A DNA stretch of 64,000 nucleotides from Pacificibacter marinus (GTDB lineage Bacteria; Pseudomonadota; Alphaproteobacteria; Rhodobacterales; Rhodobacteraceae): assembly GCF_900109555.1 (NCBI RefSeq), contig NZ_FNZV01000010.1:1-64000 (forward strand), given 5' to 3'. Of this stretch, positions 36,997 to 47,697 are shown piece after piece. The notes beneath the pieces are model-generated. The model was not told the DNA's origin. It was given only the letters and a program-made list of their open reading frames with translations, and searched no databases. Within the stretch, counting starts at the first letter, position 1. The number at the start of each line of letters is the position of its first letter. Made by a program: the position numbers and the translations under genes.

Positions 36997-38220
36997 ATGT
37001 CCGCGCCAAAAAAAGTCGTCCTCGCCTACTCCGGTGGTCTTGATACCTCGATCATTTTGAAATGGCTTCAGACCGAATACGGTTGCGAAGTTGTGACCTT
37101 TACTGCCGACCTTGGTCAAGGTGAAGAACTTGAGCCAGCTCGCGCCAAAGCTGAGCTACTTGGAATTAAATCCGAAAACATCTTTATCGAAGATGTCCGT
37201 GAAGAGTTTGTGCGTGACTTCGTTTTCCCAATGTTCCGTGCCAACGCGATTTATGAGGGCCAATATTTACTTGGTACGTCAATTGCGCGTCCATTGATTT
37301 CCAAGCGTTTGGTTGAAATCGCAGAAATGACAGGTGCAGATGCTGTGGCACATGGCGCGACTGGCAAAGGCAATGACCAAGTCCGTTTCGAGCTTGCAGC
37401 ATATGCTTTGAACCCTGAAATTAAAGTGATTGCGCCTTGGCGTGAATGGGATTTGACGTCCCGCACCCGCCTGCTTGAATTTGCAGAGCAGCACCAAATC
37501 CCTGTCGCGAAAGATAAACGTGGCGAAGCGCCATTTTCTGTCGATGCGAACATGTTGCACACCTCATCTGAGGGCAAAGTTTTGGAAGATCCAGCGGAGA
37601 TCGCACCAGAATACGTGCACCAGCGTACCGTAAATCCAGAAGATGCCCCAGACACACCTGAGTTCATCGAAGTTGGATTTGAAAAAGGCGACGCAGTGTC
37701 CATCAATGGCGAGGCGCTAAGCCCTGCCACCGTTTTGGAAACACTAAACGAATACGGCCGCAAACACGGCATCGGCCGTTTGGATTTTGTTGAAAACCGT
37801 TTTGTGGGTATGAAATCCCGAGGCGTCTATGAAACCCCGGGCGGCACGATCTTGTTGGAAGCCCACCGTGGCATCGAGCAAATCACACTCGACAGCGGCT
37901 CTGGCCACCTCAAAGACAGCTTGATGCCACGTTACGCTGAACTGATCTACAATGGTTTCTGGTACTCGCCTGAGCGCGAAATGCTCCAAGCTGCGATCGA
38001 CAAATCACAAGAGCACGTGACTGGCACCGTAACTTTGAAGCTCTACAAAGGGTCCGCATCCACTGTTGCACGTGCATCCGATCATTCGCTGTATTCAGAA
38101 GCTCACGTAACCTTTGAAGACGATGCAGGCGCATACGACCAAAAAGACGCAGCTGGCTTTATCCAGCTCAATGCATTGCGTTTGAAACTTTTGGCTACAC
38201 GCAACCGTCGTTTTAAATAG
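36997..38220 (+). CDS. argG: Argininosuccinate synthase
   Basis: A 407-residue enzyme joining citrulline and aspartate with ATP in arginine synthesis. The ATP pyrophosphatase P-loop is [34 protein letters not shown] and [21 protein letters not shown] are characteristic. AAGGA lies about seven bases before the ATG. GATAAT at about 36958-36963 could be a -10 element, but its partner is poorly spaced. It ends in a strong terminator and stands alone. Confidence 0.97.
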   Translation: MSAPKKVVLAYSGGLDTSIILKWLQTEYGCEVVTFTADLGQGEELEPARAKAELLGIKSENIFIEDVREEFVRDFVFPMFRANAIYEGQYLLGTSIARPLISKRLVEIAEMTGADAVAHGATGKGNDQVRFELAAYALNPEIKVIAPWREWDLTSRTRLLEFAEQHQIPVAKDKRGEAPFSVDANMLHTSSEGKVLEDPAEIAPEYVHQRTVNPEDAPDTPEFIEVGFEKGDAVSINGEALSPATVLETLNEYGRKHGIGRLDFVENRFVGMKSRGVYETPGGTILLEAHRGIEQITLDSGSGHLKDSLMPRYAELIYNGFWYSPEREMLQAAIDKSQEHVTGTVTLKLYKGSASTVARASDHSLYSEAHVTFEDDAGAYDQKDAAGFIQLNALRLKLLATRNRRFK

Positions 38221-38242
38221 GTTATCGAAGATATAAAGTTCG

Positions 38243-38272
38243 AAAAGGGGCGCTAGATGCGCCCCTTTTTTA
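38243..38272. terminator. Intrinsic terminator between argG and ribokinase
   Basis: AAAAGGGGCGC and GCGCCCCTTTTTT form a perfect stem around TAGAT. A and T runs on both sides make it usable by argG on the plus strand and by the convergent kinase gene, whose stop is a few bases away. Confidence 0.88.
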
Positions 38273-38275
38273 TAA

Positions 38276-39151
38276 TTATTTTGATGAAAATGCAGCAACT
38301 TCCGCTGCACTTGGGATAGCATCAGCCGTACCATGCCGCGTCACTTTAAGCGCTGCAGCTTGTGTCGCCCATTCCATCGACTTTTGAACAGACATACCCA
38401 AATCCAGACCTGCCGCAAAGTATCCGGCAAAGGTGTCACCCGCTGCAGTTGTGTCGACAGCCGTGACTTTGGGGGAGGATACTTCAATCACCTCGCCTGT
38501 CTCATTCGATCGCCACATTGCACCCTTGCTGCCCAAAGTGACCAACACCTCAGGCACAGGTATTTGCTCCAAGGTCAGCCCCATTTCATCGCAAAGCTGT
38601 CCGGCCTCAATGGCATTCATTGCAACCATAGAAACATCAGACACCAAAGCTTTCACTGCATCGACAGAAAAGGGTGCGGCTGAATAGATCACACGCATTC
38701 CTTTCGCTCTCGCAAAGGTTGCCGCATCAGGTTGTAGATTGGTCTCATTTTGCAACAAAAGCGTATCGTTAGAGGCAGCACCATCAAGGGCTCTCAGCAC
38801 AGATTCATAATCCTGCTGTGCATTTGTGCCGGCGTCGATAACAATGGTATTTTCACCCTCACCATCAACATAAATGATAGCGTGGCCGGTGCTGCTGTCT
38901 AACGCGCGCAAAAACTGACAATTGACGCCGTAACTTTCAATCCGCTCGCGCACCCAATCATCGGCTTTACCAATGGCGCCAATGTGATTGACCTTTGCCC
39001 CAGCACGCGCAGCCGCAACAGATTGATTCATGCCCTTCCCGCCAAGCCCAACACTGTGCCGCAACGCACTAAGTGTTTCGCCTGGCTCTGGCAGGTGGGG
39101 TAACGCGTAGAACCTGTCAATATTGATCGACCCAAGATTATAAATCGTCAC
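38276..39151 (-). CDS. rbsK: Ribokinase (PfkB-family sugar kinase)
   Basis: A 291-residue kinase. The PfkB signature near the N terminus is GGKGMNQSVAAARAGAKV, and the C-terminal anion-hole and catalytic base motif is DTTAAGDTFAGYF. The usual form is DTTGAGD; the Ala for Gly change is also found in some ribokinases. It phosphorylates ribose or a related sugar. It stands 17 bases downstream of maeB on the same strand, though a metabolic link is not obvious; no ribose transporter is present. Confidence 0.85.
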   Translation of the reverse strand: MTIYNLGSINIDRFYALPHLPEPGETLSALRHSVGLGGKGMNQSVAAARAGAKVNHIGAIGKADDWVRERIESYGVNCQFLRALDSSTGHAIIYVDGEGENTIVIDAGTNAQQDYESVLRALDGAASNDTLLLQNETNLQPDAATFARAKGMRVIYSAAPFSVDAVKALVSDVSMVAMNAIEAGQLCDEMGLTLEQIPVPEVLVTLGSKGAMWRSNETGEVIEVSSPKVTAVDTTAAGDTFAGYFAAGLDLGMSVQKSMEWATQAAALKVTRHGTADAIPSAAEVAAFSSK

Positions 39152-39167
39152 GCGTTACTCCTTATTT

Positions 39168-41432
39168 TTATTTAAACTGTCCGACCTTACAAGCCGCAAG
39201 GATCGCCATATTCAAGATATCATTTACGGTCGAAACCGTAGAGCAAACCTGAATGGGTTTGTCCACGCCTGTCAGAATTGGACCTATCACTGTTGCGCCA
39301 GCCATTTCTTGCATCAACTTAACAGATATCGATGCTGAATGCCGTGCAGGTACCACCAAAATATTTGCAGGTCCCGTCAAGCGGCAAAACGGATAGTTTG
39401 CCATAGCTTCGGGATTAAGTGCGACATCGACAGCCATCTCGCCTTCGTATTCGAAATCAACGCCCCGCGTATCCAACACTTTTGGTGCCAAATGCATTTT
39501 GTTTGCGCGCTCAGACACGGGGTATCCAAAGGTCGAAAACGATGCAAAAGCAACCCGTGGCTCGATCCCAAGAGCGCGTGCAACTTGCGCAGCTGCGATT
39601 GCAATGTCTGCAAGATCATTTTCATCCGGCCACTCATGCACCAAAGTATCTGCGATAAAGACAATTTTTCCTTTGTGCAAAAGTGCAGTTACGCCAACGG
39701 CGCCATCGGCAGCTGTTGCATCGAACACAGAATTGATCCGATCCAAAACATGCGCAGATTTGCGTGTGGCACCTGTGACCAAGCCATCAGCATGGCCGTG
39801 CGCCAACATGAGTGCTGAAAATGCATGACGATCGCGTGCAGCAAGGCGGTGAATGTCTTTTTGGTCATGGCCTGAGCGTTGAAGCCGATTGTACAAAAAG
39901 TCTTTGTAATCATTCAAATGCTCGGTATTGGCGGCGTTCACAATTTCAACGTCTGCTGCTGCTTCACTCAGGCCTTCGACCTTAAGCTTTTCGCGCACAT
40001 CATCTTCACGGCCAACAACCAAAGCACGGCCAAATCCGCCACGTTGATAGGCTACAGCCGCACGTAAAACACGTTCATCATCACCTTCAGCAAACACCAT
40101 TGTTGCCTGCGCCTGACGCGCCCGCGCATAAAGACCTTGCAGGATTTGAGCGGTAGGATCCATGCGTGCTTTAAGATCGTGCTCGTACCCAGCCATATCG
40201 ACAATAGGCCGACGGGCAACGCCAGTGGCCATGCCCGCCATCGCTACAGCAGGCGGAATCGTGTAGATCAATCGCGGGTCAAATGGTGTTGGAATAATAT
40301 AGTCACGGCCAAATGATAGCTTTTGCCCATACGCCAAAGCAACCTCATCAGGCACATCTTCGCGTGCAAGTTCTGCCAAAGCCCGCGCGCAAGCGATTTT
40401 CATTTCATCATTGATCGCACGCGCATGAATATCAAGCGCACCGCGAAACAGGTACGGGAACCCCAAAACATTGTTCACTTGGTTTGGGTAATCAGAGCGC
40501 CCAGTGGCCACAATCGCATCTTCACGCACAGCATGGGCATCTTCTGGCGTGATCTCAGGATCAGGGTTTGCCATTGCGAAAATCACAGGATTTGGTGCCA
40601 TTGAGGCAACCATATCTTGGGTTACAGCGCCTTTAGCAGACACACCTAAGAACACGTCAGCATCCTTCATCGCATCCGTCAAAGATCGCGCATCCGTTTT
40701 TGCCGCATGTGCAGATTTCCACTGATTCATACCCTCGGTGCGACCCTGAAAAATCACCCCCTTGGTGTCGCACATGATGCAATTGTCATGCTTTGCACCC
40801 ATAGATTTAATCAACTCAAGGCAGGCAATGCCGGCAGCACCAGCGCCATTCAATACGATGCGGCACTCTTCGATCTTTTTGCCTGAAATATGCAGAGCAT
40901 TGATCAGACCCGCTGCGCAAATCACCGCAGTGCCGTGCTGGTCGTCATGAAAGACGGGAATGTCCATTTCTTCCTTAAGGCGCTGCTCAATAATGAAACA
41001 CTCGGGGGCTTTAATGTCTTCTAGGTTGATGCCGCCAAACGTGGGCCCCATTAATTTCACTGCTTGGATGATCTGTTCAGGGTCTTCTGTATCAAGTTCG
41101 ATATCGATCGAATTCACATCTGCGAACCGCTTGAATAATACAGACTTGCCTTCCATCACCGGCTTGGATGCCAATGCCCCAAGATTGCCAAGACCAAGCA
41201 CTGCCGTGCCGTTGGAAATCACAGCAACAAGATTGCCTTTATTGGTGTAATCATAGGCAGTTTCTGGGTTCGCCGCGATTTCTTCGCAGGGCACCGCCAC
41301 GCCGGGCGAATACGCCAAAGACAGGTCGCGTTGAGTTGTCATCGGAACGCTCGGCGTTATATCAAACTTGCCGGGGCGTGGGTCCATGTGAAACGCAAGC
41401 GCTTCCTCACGAGTTTGTTTGGGTTTGGGCAT
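39168..41432 (-). CDS. maeB: NADP-dependent malic enzyme with phosphotransacetylase-like C domain
   Basis: A 754-residue enzyme converting malate to pyruvate and CO2 with NADPH. The N-terminal malic-enzyme half has SLAYSPGVAVPCEEIAANP, HDDQHGTAVICAAGL and the NAD(P) fold VLNGAGAAGIACLEL. The C-terminal half (from about residue 430) resembles phosphotransacetylase (MVFAEGDDERVLRAA, GLVTGATRKSAHVLDRI) and is regulatory, not an acetyltransferase, in characterised MaeB. The protein is of normal family length. It is divergent from mutS. Confidence 0.95.
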   Translation of the reverse strand: MPKPKQTREEALAFHMDPRPGKFDITPSVPMTTQRDLSLAYSPGVAVPCEEIAANPETAYDYTNKGNLVAVISNGTAVLGLGNLGALASKPVMEGKSVLFKRFADVNSIDIELDTEDPEQIIQAVKLMGPTFGGINLEDIKAPECFIIEQRLKEEMDIPVFHDDQHGTAVICAAGLINALHISGKKIEECRIVLNGAGAAGIACLELIKSMGAKHDNCIMCDTKGVIFQGRTEGMNQWKSAHAAKTDARSLTDAMKDADVFLGVSAKGAVTQDMVASMAPNPVIFAMANPDPEITPEDAHAVREDAIVATGRSDYPNQVNNVLGFPYLFRGALDIHARAINDEMKIACARALAELAREDVPDEVALAYGQKLSFGRDYIIPTPFDPRLIYTIPPAVAMAGMATGVARRPIVDMAGYEHDLKARMDPTAQILQGLYARARQAQATMVFAEGDDERVLRAAVAYQRGGFGRALVVGREDDVREKLKVEGLSEAAADVEIVNAANTEHLNDYKDFLYNRLQRSGHDQKDIHRLAARDRHAFSALMLAHGHADGLVTGATRKSAHVLDRINSVFDATAADGAVGVTALLHKGKIVFIADTLVHEWPDENDLADIAIAAAQVARALGIEPRVAFASFSTFGYPVSERANKMHLAPKVLDTRGVDFEYEGEMAVDVALNPEAMANYPFCRLTGPANILVVPARHSASISVKLMQEMAGATVIGPILTGVDKPIQVCSTVSTVNDILNMAILAACKVGQFK

Positions 41433-41569
41433 TTCGGGGGGCCTCCTTTTTGCCAGTCCGACCTTATTAGCGACCTACCGCCCCTCACTCAACAAAAGAA
41501 CGCATGCGCCCTTTACCCTGCCCGACATGCCGCTAAATTGGGGTCGAAATAAAACCAAGGAATTCCCAC

Positions 41570-44227
41570 GTGGCCGCTGAAAAACCTACCGTGACACCAA
41601 TGATGGCGCAGTTCCTTGAAATCAAATCGCGCCACCGCGACGCTTTGCTGTTTTACCGCATGGGTGATTTCTACGAGATGTTCTTTGATGACGCGATTGC
41701 TGCATCAGAAGCGCTCGACATAGCACTCACCAAGCGCGGCAAACATGATGGCGACGACATTCCTATGTGTGGCGTCCCTCATCATGCCGCCGAAGGGTAC
41801 TTTTTAACCCTCATTAGAAAAGGCTTTCGCGTTGCGGTCTGCGAACAACTTGAAAGCCCCGCCGAGGCCAAAAAACGGGGTGCAAAATCTGTTGTAAAGC
41901 GCGATGTCGTGCGTCTTGTAACACCCGGCACATTAACAGAAGACAGCCTGCTTGAGGCACGCCGCCACAACTTTTTGGCCGCATACGCAGAAGTTCGAGA
42001 TGACGGTGCTTTGGCTTGGATTGACATATCAACTGGCGCATTTCATGTGATGCCCTGCCCTTTGGTGCGCCTTGCGCCCGAATTGGCCCGATTGAACCCA
42101 TCCGAATTAATTGTGTCTGAGGCAAATATATCTAATTGGGCCGAATTGGTGCCTGATTTTGAAGCAGCAACAACACCATTGTCGCGAAGTTCGTTTGATA
42201 GCACATCCGCCACAAAACGACTGCAAGAGCTGTTTGGTGTGTCAAGCTTGGATGCCTTTGCCCCTTTCGGGCTGGCCGAAATTTCAGCCATGGGAGCGAT
42301 CGTCGATTATCTTGAAATCACGCAAAAAGGAAAACTTCCACTGGTGCGTCCACCCTTGCGCGAAAATGTCGGTGGCGCGATGCAAATTGATGCCGCGACA
42401 CGCCGTAATTTAGAAATCACTCATGCGCTTTCTGGTGGTCGCGAAGGATCCTTAATTGCAGCAATGGACCGTACGGTGACTGCCGCAGGTGGCAGATTAT
42501 TAGAACGCAGACTGTCCAGCCCATCCCGTGATGTGAATCTGATCCAAACCCGCCTTGATGCCATTGAGTTCACGCTCACAAACAAACAGCAAAGCGGCAC
42601 GCTGCGGGATATGTTACGTAAAGTGCCAGACATGGAGCGCAGCCTATCGCGCCTTGGTCTTGATCGCGCGGGCCCACGTGATCTAACTGCCATTCGCAAC
42701 GGATTATCCCAAGCTCGTACGATTGAGCAAACCTTGAATTCCAGTCAAGTTCCGACCCTATTTCAGCAAAATATGGCCCTTTTGCAAGGTCATGATGCTA
42801 TCATTGATTTACTCGATGCGGCAGTGATTTCCGAGCCACCACTTTTGTCACGCGACGGCGGCTTCATTGCACAAGGCTATGATGAAGAGCTTGATGAGTG
42901 CCGAAAATTGCGCGACCAAGGCCGCAGCGTAATCGCATCGCTACAGGCACAGTATGCTCAAACCACTGGTATTCAGTCCCTCAAAGTCAAACATAACAAT
43001 GTGCTGGGCTACTTCATCGAAACAACAGCTACACACGCCGAAAAAATGCTGTCTGCACCGCACAGTGAAACTTTTATTCACCGTCAAACCACTGCAAACC
43101 AAGTGCGGTTTACGACGCTTGAGTTAAGCGAGCTAGAAACCAAAATTCACAATGCAGGCGGGCGCGCGCTTGAGATAGAAAAGCGTATTTTTGAAGTACT
43201 TAAAACTGAAATCATTAAAGAAGCCCCCCGCATTGCCGAAGCATCCAAAGCATTGGCTGAATTTGATTTAACAACTGCGCTCGCCGATTTGGCTGTTGGT
43301 GAAAATTGGGTACGCCCTATGGTGGATTCGGGTCGATCTTTTGATATTCAAGGCGGCCGACATCCTGTCGTTGAGCGCGCTTTGCGCAAGCAAGGCCAAT
43401 CCCAGTTTGTGGCGAACGATTGCCGCCTCACAGACGGAAAAGACGGCGCTGCGATTTGGCTTTTGACTGGTCCCAATATGGCCGGTAAATCGACATTTTT
43501 GCGCCAAAACGCGTTGATCGCATTGATTGCCCAAATGGGGTCGTTTGTGCCCGCAACATCAGCACACATTGGCATCGTATCGCAATTGTTTTCACGTGTG
43601 GGCGCATCTGATGATTTGGCCCGTGGGCGATCCACGTTTATGGTCGAAATGGTGGAAACTGCTGCCATTCTCAATCAGGCCGATGATCGCGCTTTGGTGA
43701 TTTTGGATGAAATCGGTCGAGGCACTGCAACCTATGACGGGCTATCCATTGCATGGGCCACGCTGGAACACCTGCACGACGTAAACAAATCACGTGCCCT
43801 GTTTGCCACGCATTACCACGAAATGACCGCACTGTCTGACAAGCTTTCTGGCGCTGATAACGCAACTGTTGCTGTCAAAGAGTGGGAGGGCGACGTGATT
43901 TTCTTGCACGAGGTGATTAAAGGCAAAGCAGATCGGTCTTACGGTGTGCAGGTAGCCAAACTTGCAGGGTTGCCCGCTGCTGTTGTGGAACGTGCACGGA
44001 TTGTTTTGGATGCATTGGAAAAGGGAGATTCTAAAACCAAAACGTCACCAAAGGCGATCATTGATGATTTGCCGCTCTTTTCCGCCACCCCAACCCCAAT
44101 GCCACTTCAGGTGGAAAAGGGGCCGAGTGCTTCAGATGAAAAACTCGCCGAGATACTTCCCGACGAGTTAACGCCTCGTGAGGCGCTTCAATTGCTGTAC
44201 GAGCTAAAAGCACTTTCAGGCGTTTAG
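41570..44227 (+). CDS. mutS: DNA mismatch repair ATPase MutS
   Basis: An 885-residue mismatch sensor. The N-terminal mismatch-binding Phe-x-Glu is in FYRMGDFYEMFFDDA, and the Walker A is LTGPNMAGKSTFLRQ. The Walker B VILDEIGRGTATYDGLSIAW and the ATPase His of FATHYHEM follow. The start is GTG 41570 with AAGGA eight bases upstream. It is convergent with grpE (six-base gap). mutL is not in the window. A separate Smr-domain protein lies at 62291. Confidence 0.97.
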   Translation: MAAEKPTVTPMMAQFLEIKSRHRDALLFYRMGDFYEMFFDDAIAASEALDIALTKRGKHDGDDIPMCGVPHHAAEGYFLTLIRKGFRVAVCEQLESPAEAKKRGAKSVVKRDVVRLVTPGTLTEDSLLEARRHNFLAAYAEVRDDGALAWIDISTGAFHVMPCPLVRLAPELARLNPSELIVSEANISNWAELVPDFEAATTPLSRSSFDSTSATKRLQELFGVSSLDAFAPFGLAEISAMGAIVDYLEITQKGKLPLVRPPLRENVGGAMQIDAATRRNLEITHALSGGREGSLIAAMDRTVTAAGGRLLERRLSSPSRDVNLIQTRLDAIEFTLTNKQQSGTLRDMLRKVPDMERSLSRLGLDRAGPRDLTAIRNGLSQARTIEQTLNSSQVPTLFQQNMALLQGHDAIIDLLDAAVISEPPLLSRDGGFIAQGYDEELDECRKLRDQGRSVIASLQAQYAQTTGIQSLKVKHNNVLGYFIETTATHAEKMLSAPHSETFIHRQTTANQVRFTTLELSELETKIHNAGGRALEIEKRIFEVLKTEIIKEAPRIAEASKALAEFDLTTALADLAVGENWVRPMVDSGRSFDIQGGRHPVVERALRKQGQSQFVANDCRLTDGKDGAAIWLLTGPNMAGKSTFLRQNALIALIAQMGSFVPATSAHIGIVSQLFSRVGASDDLARGRSTFMVEMVETAAILNQADDRALVILDEIGRGTATYDGLSIAWATLEHLHDVNKSRALFATHYHEMTALSDKLSGADNATVAVKEWEGDVIFLHEVIKGKADRSYGVQVAKLAGLPAAVVERARIVLDALEKGDSKTKTSPKAIIDDLPLFSATPTPMPLQVEKGPSASDEKLAEILPDELTPREALQLLYELKALSGV

Positions 44228-44233
44228 ATCAGT

Positions 44234-44785
44234 TTAAGCTGGCGTGGAACTCACACCGACCTGCGCAGGGCGCAGCAAACGATCATGGATCATAAAGCCA
44301 ACATTCATAATCTGAATGATGTCACCCGCTTTTGTGCCAGCAACTGGTGCTTCAAACATTGCTTCGTGGATGTTGGGGTCAAACTTGTCACCAACTTCAG
44401 GGGCAACCGCATCAATACCGTGCTTTTTGAAAACATTCAAAAGCTCACGCATGGTTAGCTCAATGCCCTCAATAAGCGCTTTTTGTGCCTCGCGCTGTTC
44501 GTCTGTTATGGTATCAACTGCCCGTTTGAGGTTGTCGAATACTGGCAACATGTCACGCGCAAGCTTTGAACCTCCATAATTTTCAGCCTCACGCCGATCG
44601 CGCTCGGACCGCTTACGTGAGTTTTCAGCGTCCGCCATCGCCCGCATAAAGCGATCACGCATGTCGTCACGCTCAGCGCGCAGCTGTTCGATTTCTTCTT
44701 CGCTTGAATCTTCTCCAAGAAAATCGATGGGATCATCAACTTCCATGTCAAATTCAGCATCGAGGTCTTTGTTCGAATTCGTCAT
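44234..44785 (-). CDS. grpE: Nucleotide exchange factor GrpE
   Basis: A 183-residue DnaK co-factor that releases ADP. The N terminus is acidic and unstructured, followed by a long coiled coil (EQLRAERDDMRDRFMRAMAD and NSRKRSERDRREAENYG) and the C-terminal beta domain ending PNIHEAMFEAPVAGTKAG. It is co-transcribed downstream of hrcA with a ten-base gap, a common arrangement separated here from dnaK by some 40 kb. Confidence 0.95.
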   Translation of the reverse strand: MTNSNKDLDAEFDMEVDDPIDFLGEDSSEEEIEQLRAERDDMRDRFMRAMADAENSRKRSERDRREAENYGGSKLARDMLPVFDNLKRAVDTITDEQREAQKALIEGIELTMRELLNVFKKHGIDAVAPEVGDKFDPNIHEAMFEAPVAGTKAGDIIQIMNVGFMIHDRLLRPAQVGVSSTPA

Positions 44786-44795
44786 GTTTCACCTT

Positions 44796-45860
44796 TTAAG
44801 ACTTGCGGGACAGAATTTTGCCAACAAGCTGCGCCGTATAATCGACAATTGGAACGATCCGCCCATAGTTCAAACGAGTCGGCCCAATGACGCCAACAGC
44901 ACCGATAATTTTTCGCTCTGCGTTCATATAAGGAGAAACCACCAAAGAGGAACCCGAAAGCGAAAAAAGTTTGTTCTCAGAGCCAATAAAAATACGGACT
45001 CCGTCCCCATCTTCGGCCAATTCAAGGAAATCGGCGATATCCCGCTTTTGTTCCAGATCATCAAAGAGACTGCGAATGCGTTGCAGTTCGTCTTTCTCGG
45101 CTCCAGTTCCCAGCAAATTCGAACGACCACGCACAATCAAGCGTTCATTCTGATCACCTTCACCCTGCCAAAATGCATCACCATTTTCAATCATTTCAGC
45201 GGCCAGCGTATTCAACTCTTGCCGACGGGTTTTGATTTCAATCTCAACACTTCGACGCAATTCGGAAAGTGTTTTTCCCTGTGCCAACGCATTTAAAAAA
45301 TTCGCAGCCTCGCGCATAGACGACGCAGTTTGCCCAATCGGTGGCGCAAACACGCGGTTTTCAACATGACCATCAGCAAACACCAACACCACCAGCGCAC
45401 GCGACGGATCAAGACTGACAAATTCGATATGCTTCACGGGCGCTTCATGTTTGGGCGTTAAAACAAGACTGGCCCCATGGGTGATGCCAGACAGCACAGA
45501 GCCCACACGATCAAGTGTCGAACTGACATCGCCCTGATCGGTGTTAAATGTTTCTTCGATTTTGGCGCGATCAAGCTGATCGACTTTGCCGACCTCTAAA
45601 AGCCCATCGACAAACATGCGCAACCCAAGCTGTGTCGGAATGCGCCCCGCAGAAATATGCGGGCTGTCCAGCAACCCGAGATGCTCAAGATCCGACATCA
45701 CATTGCGGATCGTCGCGGCAGACACTTTTTCGTTCATCGTGCGTGTCAGACTACGAGACCCCACAGGGTCGCCATTTTCTAGATAGCCCTCGACCACCCG
45801 GCGAAACACTTCGCGTGATCTATCGTTCATCTCGGAAATCAAATTGGTGCGATCGGGCAT
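44796..45860 (-). CDS. hrcA: Heat-inducible transcription repressor HrcA
   Basis: A 354-residue repressor that binds CIRCE operators and needs GroEL for activity. The N-terminal winged helix has DRSREVFRRVVEGYLENGDP, VGSRSLTR and ISAGRIPTQLGLRMFVD. ASLVLTPKHEAPVKHIEFVS is typical. No CIRCE repeat was found upstream of dnaK, hrcA or grpE in this window, so its target is probably groESL elsewhere, as in related bacteria. It is divergent from rph. Confidence 0.94.
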   Translation of the reverse strand: MPDRTNLISEMNDRSREVFRRVVEGYLENGDPVGSRSLTRTMNEKVSAATIRNVMSDLEHLGLLDSPHISAGRIPTQLGLRMFVDGLLEVGKVDQLDRAKIEETFNTDQGDVSSTLDRVGSVLSGITHGASLVLTPKHEAPVKHIEFVSLDPSRALVVLVFADGHVENRVFAPPIGQTASSMREAANFLNALAQGKTLSELRRSVEIEIKTRRQELNTLAAEMIENGDAFWQGEGDQNERLIVRGRSNLLGTGAEKDELQRIRSLFDDLEQKRDIADFLELAEDGDGVRIFIGSENKLFSLSGSSLVVSPYMNAERKIIGAVGVIGPTRLNYGRIVPIVDYTAQLVGKILSRKS

Positions 45861-45981
45861 GGGTCCGCCAAAAATTATGTATATTTGCAGTTAAAAGACA
45901 TGCTGCCATGGGGTCAATGCCACTTGCACCAAACGCCAACACTTGGCTATGTCAGATCAAACATCAGTCAAAGGACAAAAT

Positions 45982-46695
45982 ATGCGACCTTCCGGTAGAG
46001 CTCTAGACGAAATGCGTTCAATTTCCATTGAAACGGGCGTGACCAAACATGCCGAAGGGTCCTGCATGATCCGTTGTGGTGATACGCACGTTCTATGTAC
46101 TGCGACGATTGAGCCCCGCGTGCCGCCATTTATGCGCAATTCTGGTCAAGGTTGGGTCACTGCCGAATACGGTATGCTACCGCGATCAACCACATCGCGC
46201 ATGCGTCGCGAGGCCGCAAGTGGCAAACAAGGTGGCCGTACTGTTGAAATTCAACGTCTCATTGGTCGGTCTTTGCGCGCTGGTGTCGACCGTGTTGCGA
46301 TGGGTGAACGTCAAATCACCGTCGATTGTGATGTGATCCAAGCTGATGGTGGCACGCGCTGTGCCTCTATCACTGGTGGCTGGGTCGCCCTACGTCTTGC
46401 GGTCAACAAGCTAATCAAAGCGGGTGATATCACAACTGACCCGCTGATTTCCAACGTGGCGGCGGTATCTTGTGGCATCTATGCGGGCCAACCTTTGCTT
46501 GACCTCGACTATCCTGAAGATTCCGAGGCTGGTGTCGATGGCAACTTTATCATGCTCGCAAATGGGCGCATGATTGAAACACAAATGAGTGCCGAAGGTT
46601 CCACTTATTCGCGTGATCAAATGAACGAACTGCTTGATTTGGCTGAAAAAGGTATCACCGATCTTGTTGCTGCTCAAAATGCTGCGGTGGCCTAA
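45982..46695 (+). CDS. rph: Ribonuclease PH
   Basis: A 237-residue phosphorolytic 3' exoribonuclease that trims tRNA ends. It starts [40 protein letters not shown] and [15 protein letters not shown] are diagnostic. AAGGA lies six bases before ATG 45982; in-frame ATGs at 45943 and 45949 lack support. It is coupled to rdgB by TAATG (one-base overlap) and is divergent from hrcA. Confidence 0.96.
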   Translation: MRPSGRALDEMRSISIETGVTKHAEGSCMIRCGDTHVLCTATIEPRVPPFMRNSGQGWVTAEYGMLPRSTTSRMRREAASGKQGGRTVEIQRLIGRSLRAGVDRVAMGERQITVDCDVIQADGGTRCASITGGWVALRLAVNKLIKAGDITTDPLISNVAAVSCGIYAGQPLLDLDYPEDSEAGVDGNFIMLANGRMIETQMSAEGSTYSRDQMNELLDLAEKGITDLVAAQNAAVA

Positions 46696-47315
46696 TGCGC
46701 AGTTTTGATGGTGATAAAATAGTCCTAGCCTCTCACAACAAAGGCAAGCTGCGCGAAATGTCCGCCTTACTTGCCCCATTTGGGATCGAAGTTATTTCAG
46801 CGGGTGATCTTGGGTTTGATGAACCCAAAGAAACAGAAAGCACCTTTGCAGGTAACGCACGCATCAAGGCGCACTATGCAGCAAAACAAAGCGGCATACC
46901 CGCATTGTCAGATGACAGCGGCATCATGGTCGACGCGTTGAACGGTTATCCTGGTGTCTACACTGCCGATTGGGCGGAAACGCCGAATGGCCGCGACTTT
47001 CCTATGGCGATGAAAAAGGTCTGGGATTTACTTGAGGCAAAAAATGCCCCTGCCCCGCGCACTGCTCGCTTTTGCTGTACATTGTGTTTGGCATGGCCGG
47101 ATGGTCACGACGAAGTTTTTGAGGGCAAAGTTGAGGGAAGTCTCACTTGGCCAACGCGCGGTGATCTTGGCTTTGGATTTGATCCAATGTTTGTACCGGT
47201 TGGTTACGACATCACCTTTGCCGAAATGGACCCCGCCAGCAAACAAGCCATGAGCCACCGTGCCGAAGCGTTTGCTAAATTTATGGCAGGGCCCTTTAAG
47301 GATATTAACACATGA
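46695..47315 (+). CDS. rdgB: dITP/XTP pyrophosphatase RdgB
   Basis: A 206-residue house-cleaning enzyme that hydrolyses inosine and xanthosine triphosphates. [12 protein letters not shown] opens the protein; [20 protein letters not shown] and the terminal [13 protein letters not shown] plus MSHRAEA are all family hallmarks. It overlaps rph by one base and the Rid-family gene by four, so the rph-rdgB-rid-hemW genes form one operon. Confidence 0.95.
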   Translation: MRSFDGDKIVLASHNKGKLREMSALLAPFGIEVISAGDLGFDEPKETESTFAGNARIKAHYAAKQSGIPALSDDSGIMVDALNGYPGVYTADWAETPNGRDFPMAMKKVWDLLEAKNAPAPRTARFCCTLCLAWPDGHDEVFEGKVEGSLTWPTRGDLGFGFDPMFVPVGYDITFAEMDPASKQAMSHRAEAFAKFMAGPFKDINT

Positions 47316-47695
47316 GCAAACGTATATTGATTTCATCTGATTCAGACTTTGAAAAAACCATGGGGTATTCGCGTGCTGTCGTGCAGGGCGATTGGTGTTT
47401 CGTTTCAGGGACCACGGGCTACGATTACGCCACCATGAAAATGCCGGCATCAGTCGCGGACCAAGCACGTAATTGCTTTAAAACAATAGCCAAGGCCCTG
47501 AATGAGGGCGGCTTTGACATGACCGACATCGTGCGTGTTCAATACACATTGACTGATGCAAGCTTGGTTGATGCGATTATGCCCGCACTTGGCGAAGCAT
47601 TTGCAAACATTCGGCCCGCAGCAACAATGGTTGTGGCTGAATTGATCAAACCTGAAATGTTGATCGAAATCGAAGTCACAGCGTTCAAAGGATAA
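47312..47695 (+). CDS. Rid (YjgF) family protein lacking the catalytic arginine
   Basis: A 127-residue protein of the RidA/YjgF/UK114 family, whose best-known members deaminate reactive enamines and imines. The N-terminal [17 protein letters not shown] and C-terminal [17 protein letters not shown] fit the family. At the position of the essential Arg (PxRxxV in RidA) it reads [11 protein letters not shown], with Ala, so it belongs to an arginine-lacking branch and deaminase activity is doubtful. It sits in the rdgB-hemW operon. Confidence 0.85.
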   Translation: MSKRILISSDSDFEKTMGYSRAVVQGDWCFVSGTTGYDYATMKMPASVADQARNCFKTIAKALNEGGFDMTDIVRVQYTLTDASLVDAIMPALGEAFANIRPAATMVVAELIKPEMLIEIEVTAFKG

Positions 47696-47697
47696 TC

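Noticed and set aside
45861-45981. CIRCE operator between hrcA and rph
   Set aside because: No TTAGCACTC-like arm or its inverted partner occurs in the gap, so autoregulation by HrcA through CIRCE is not supported here.
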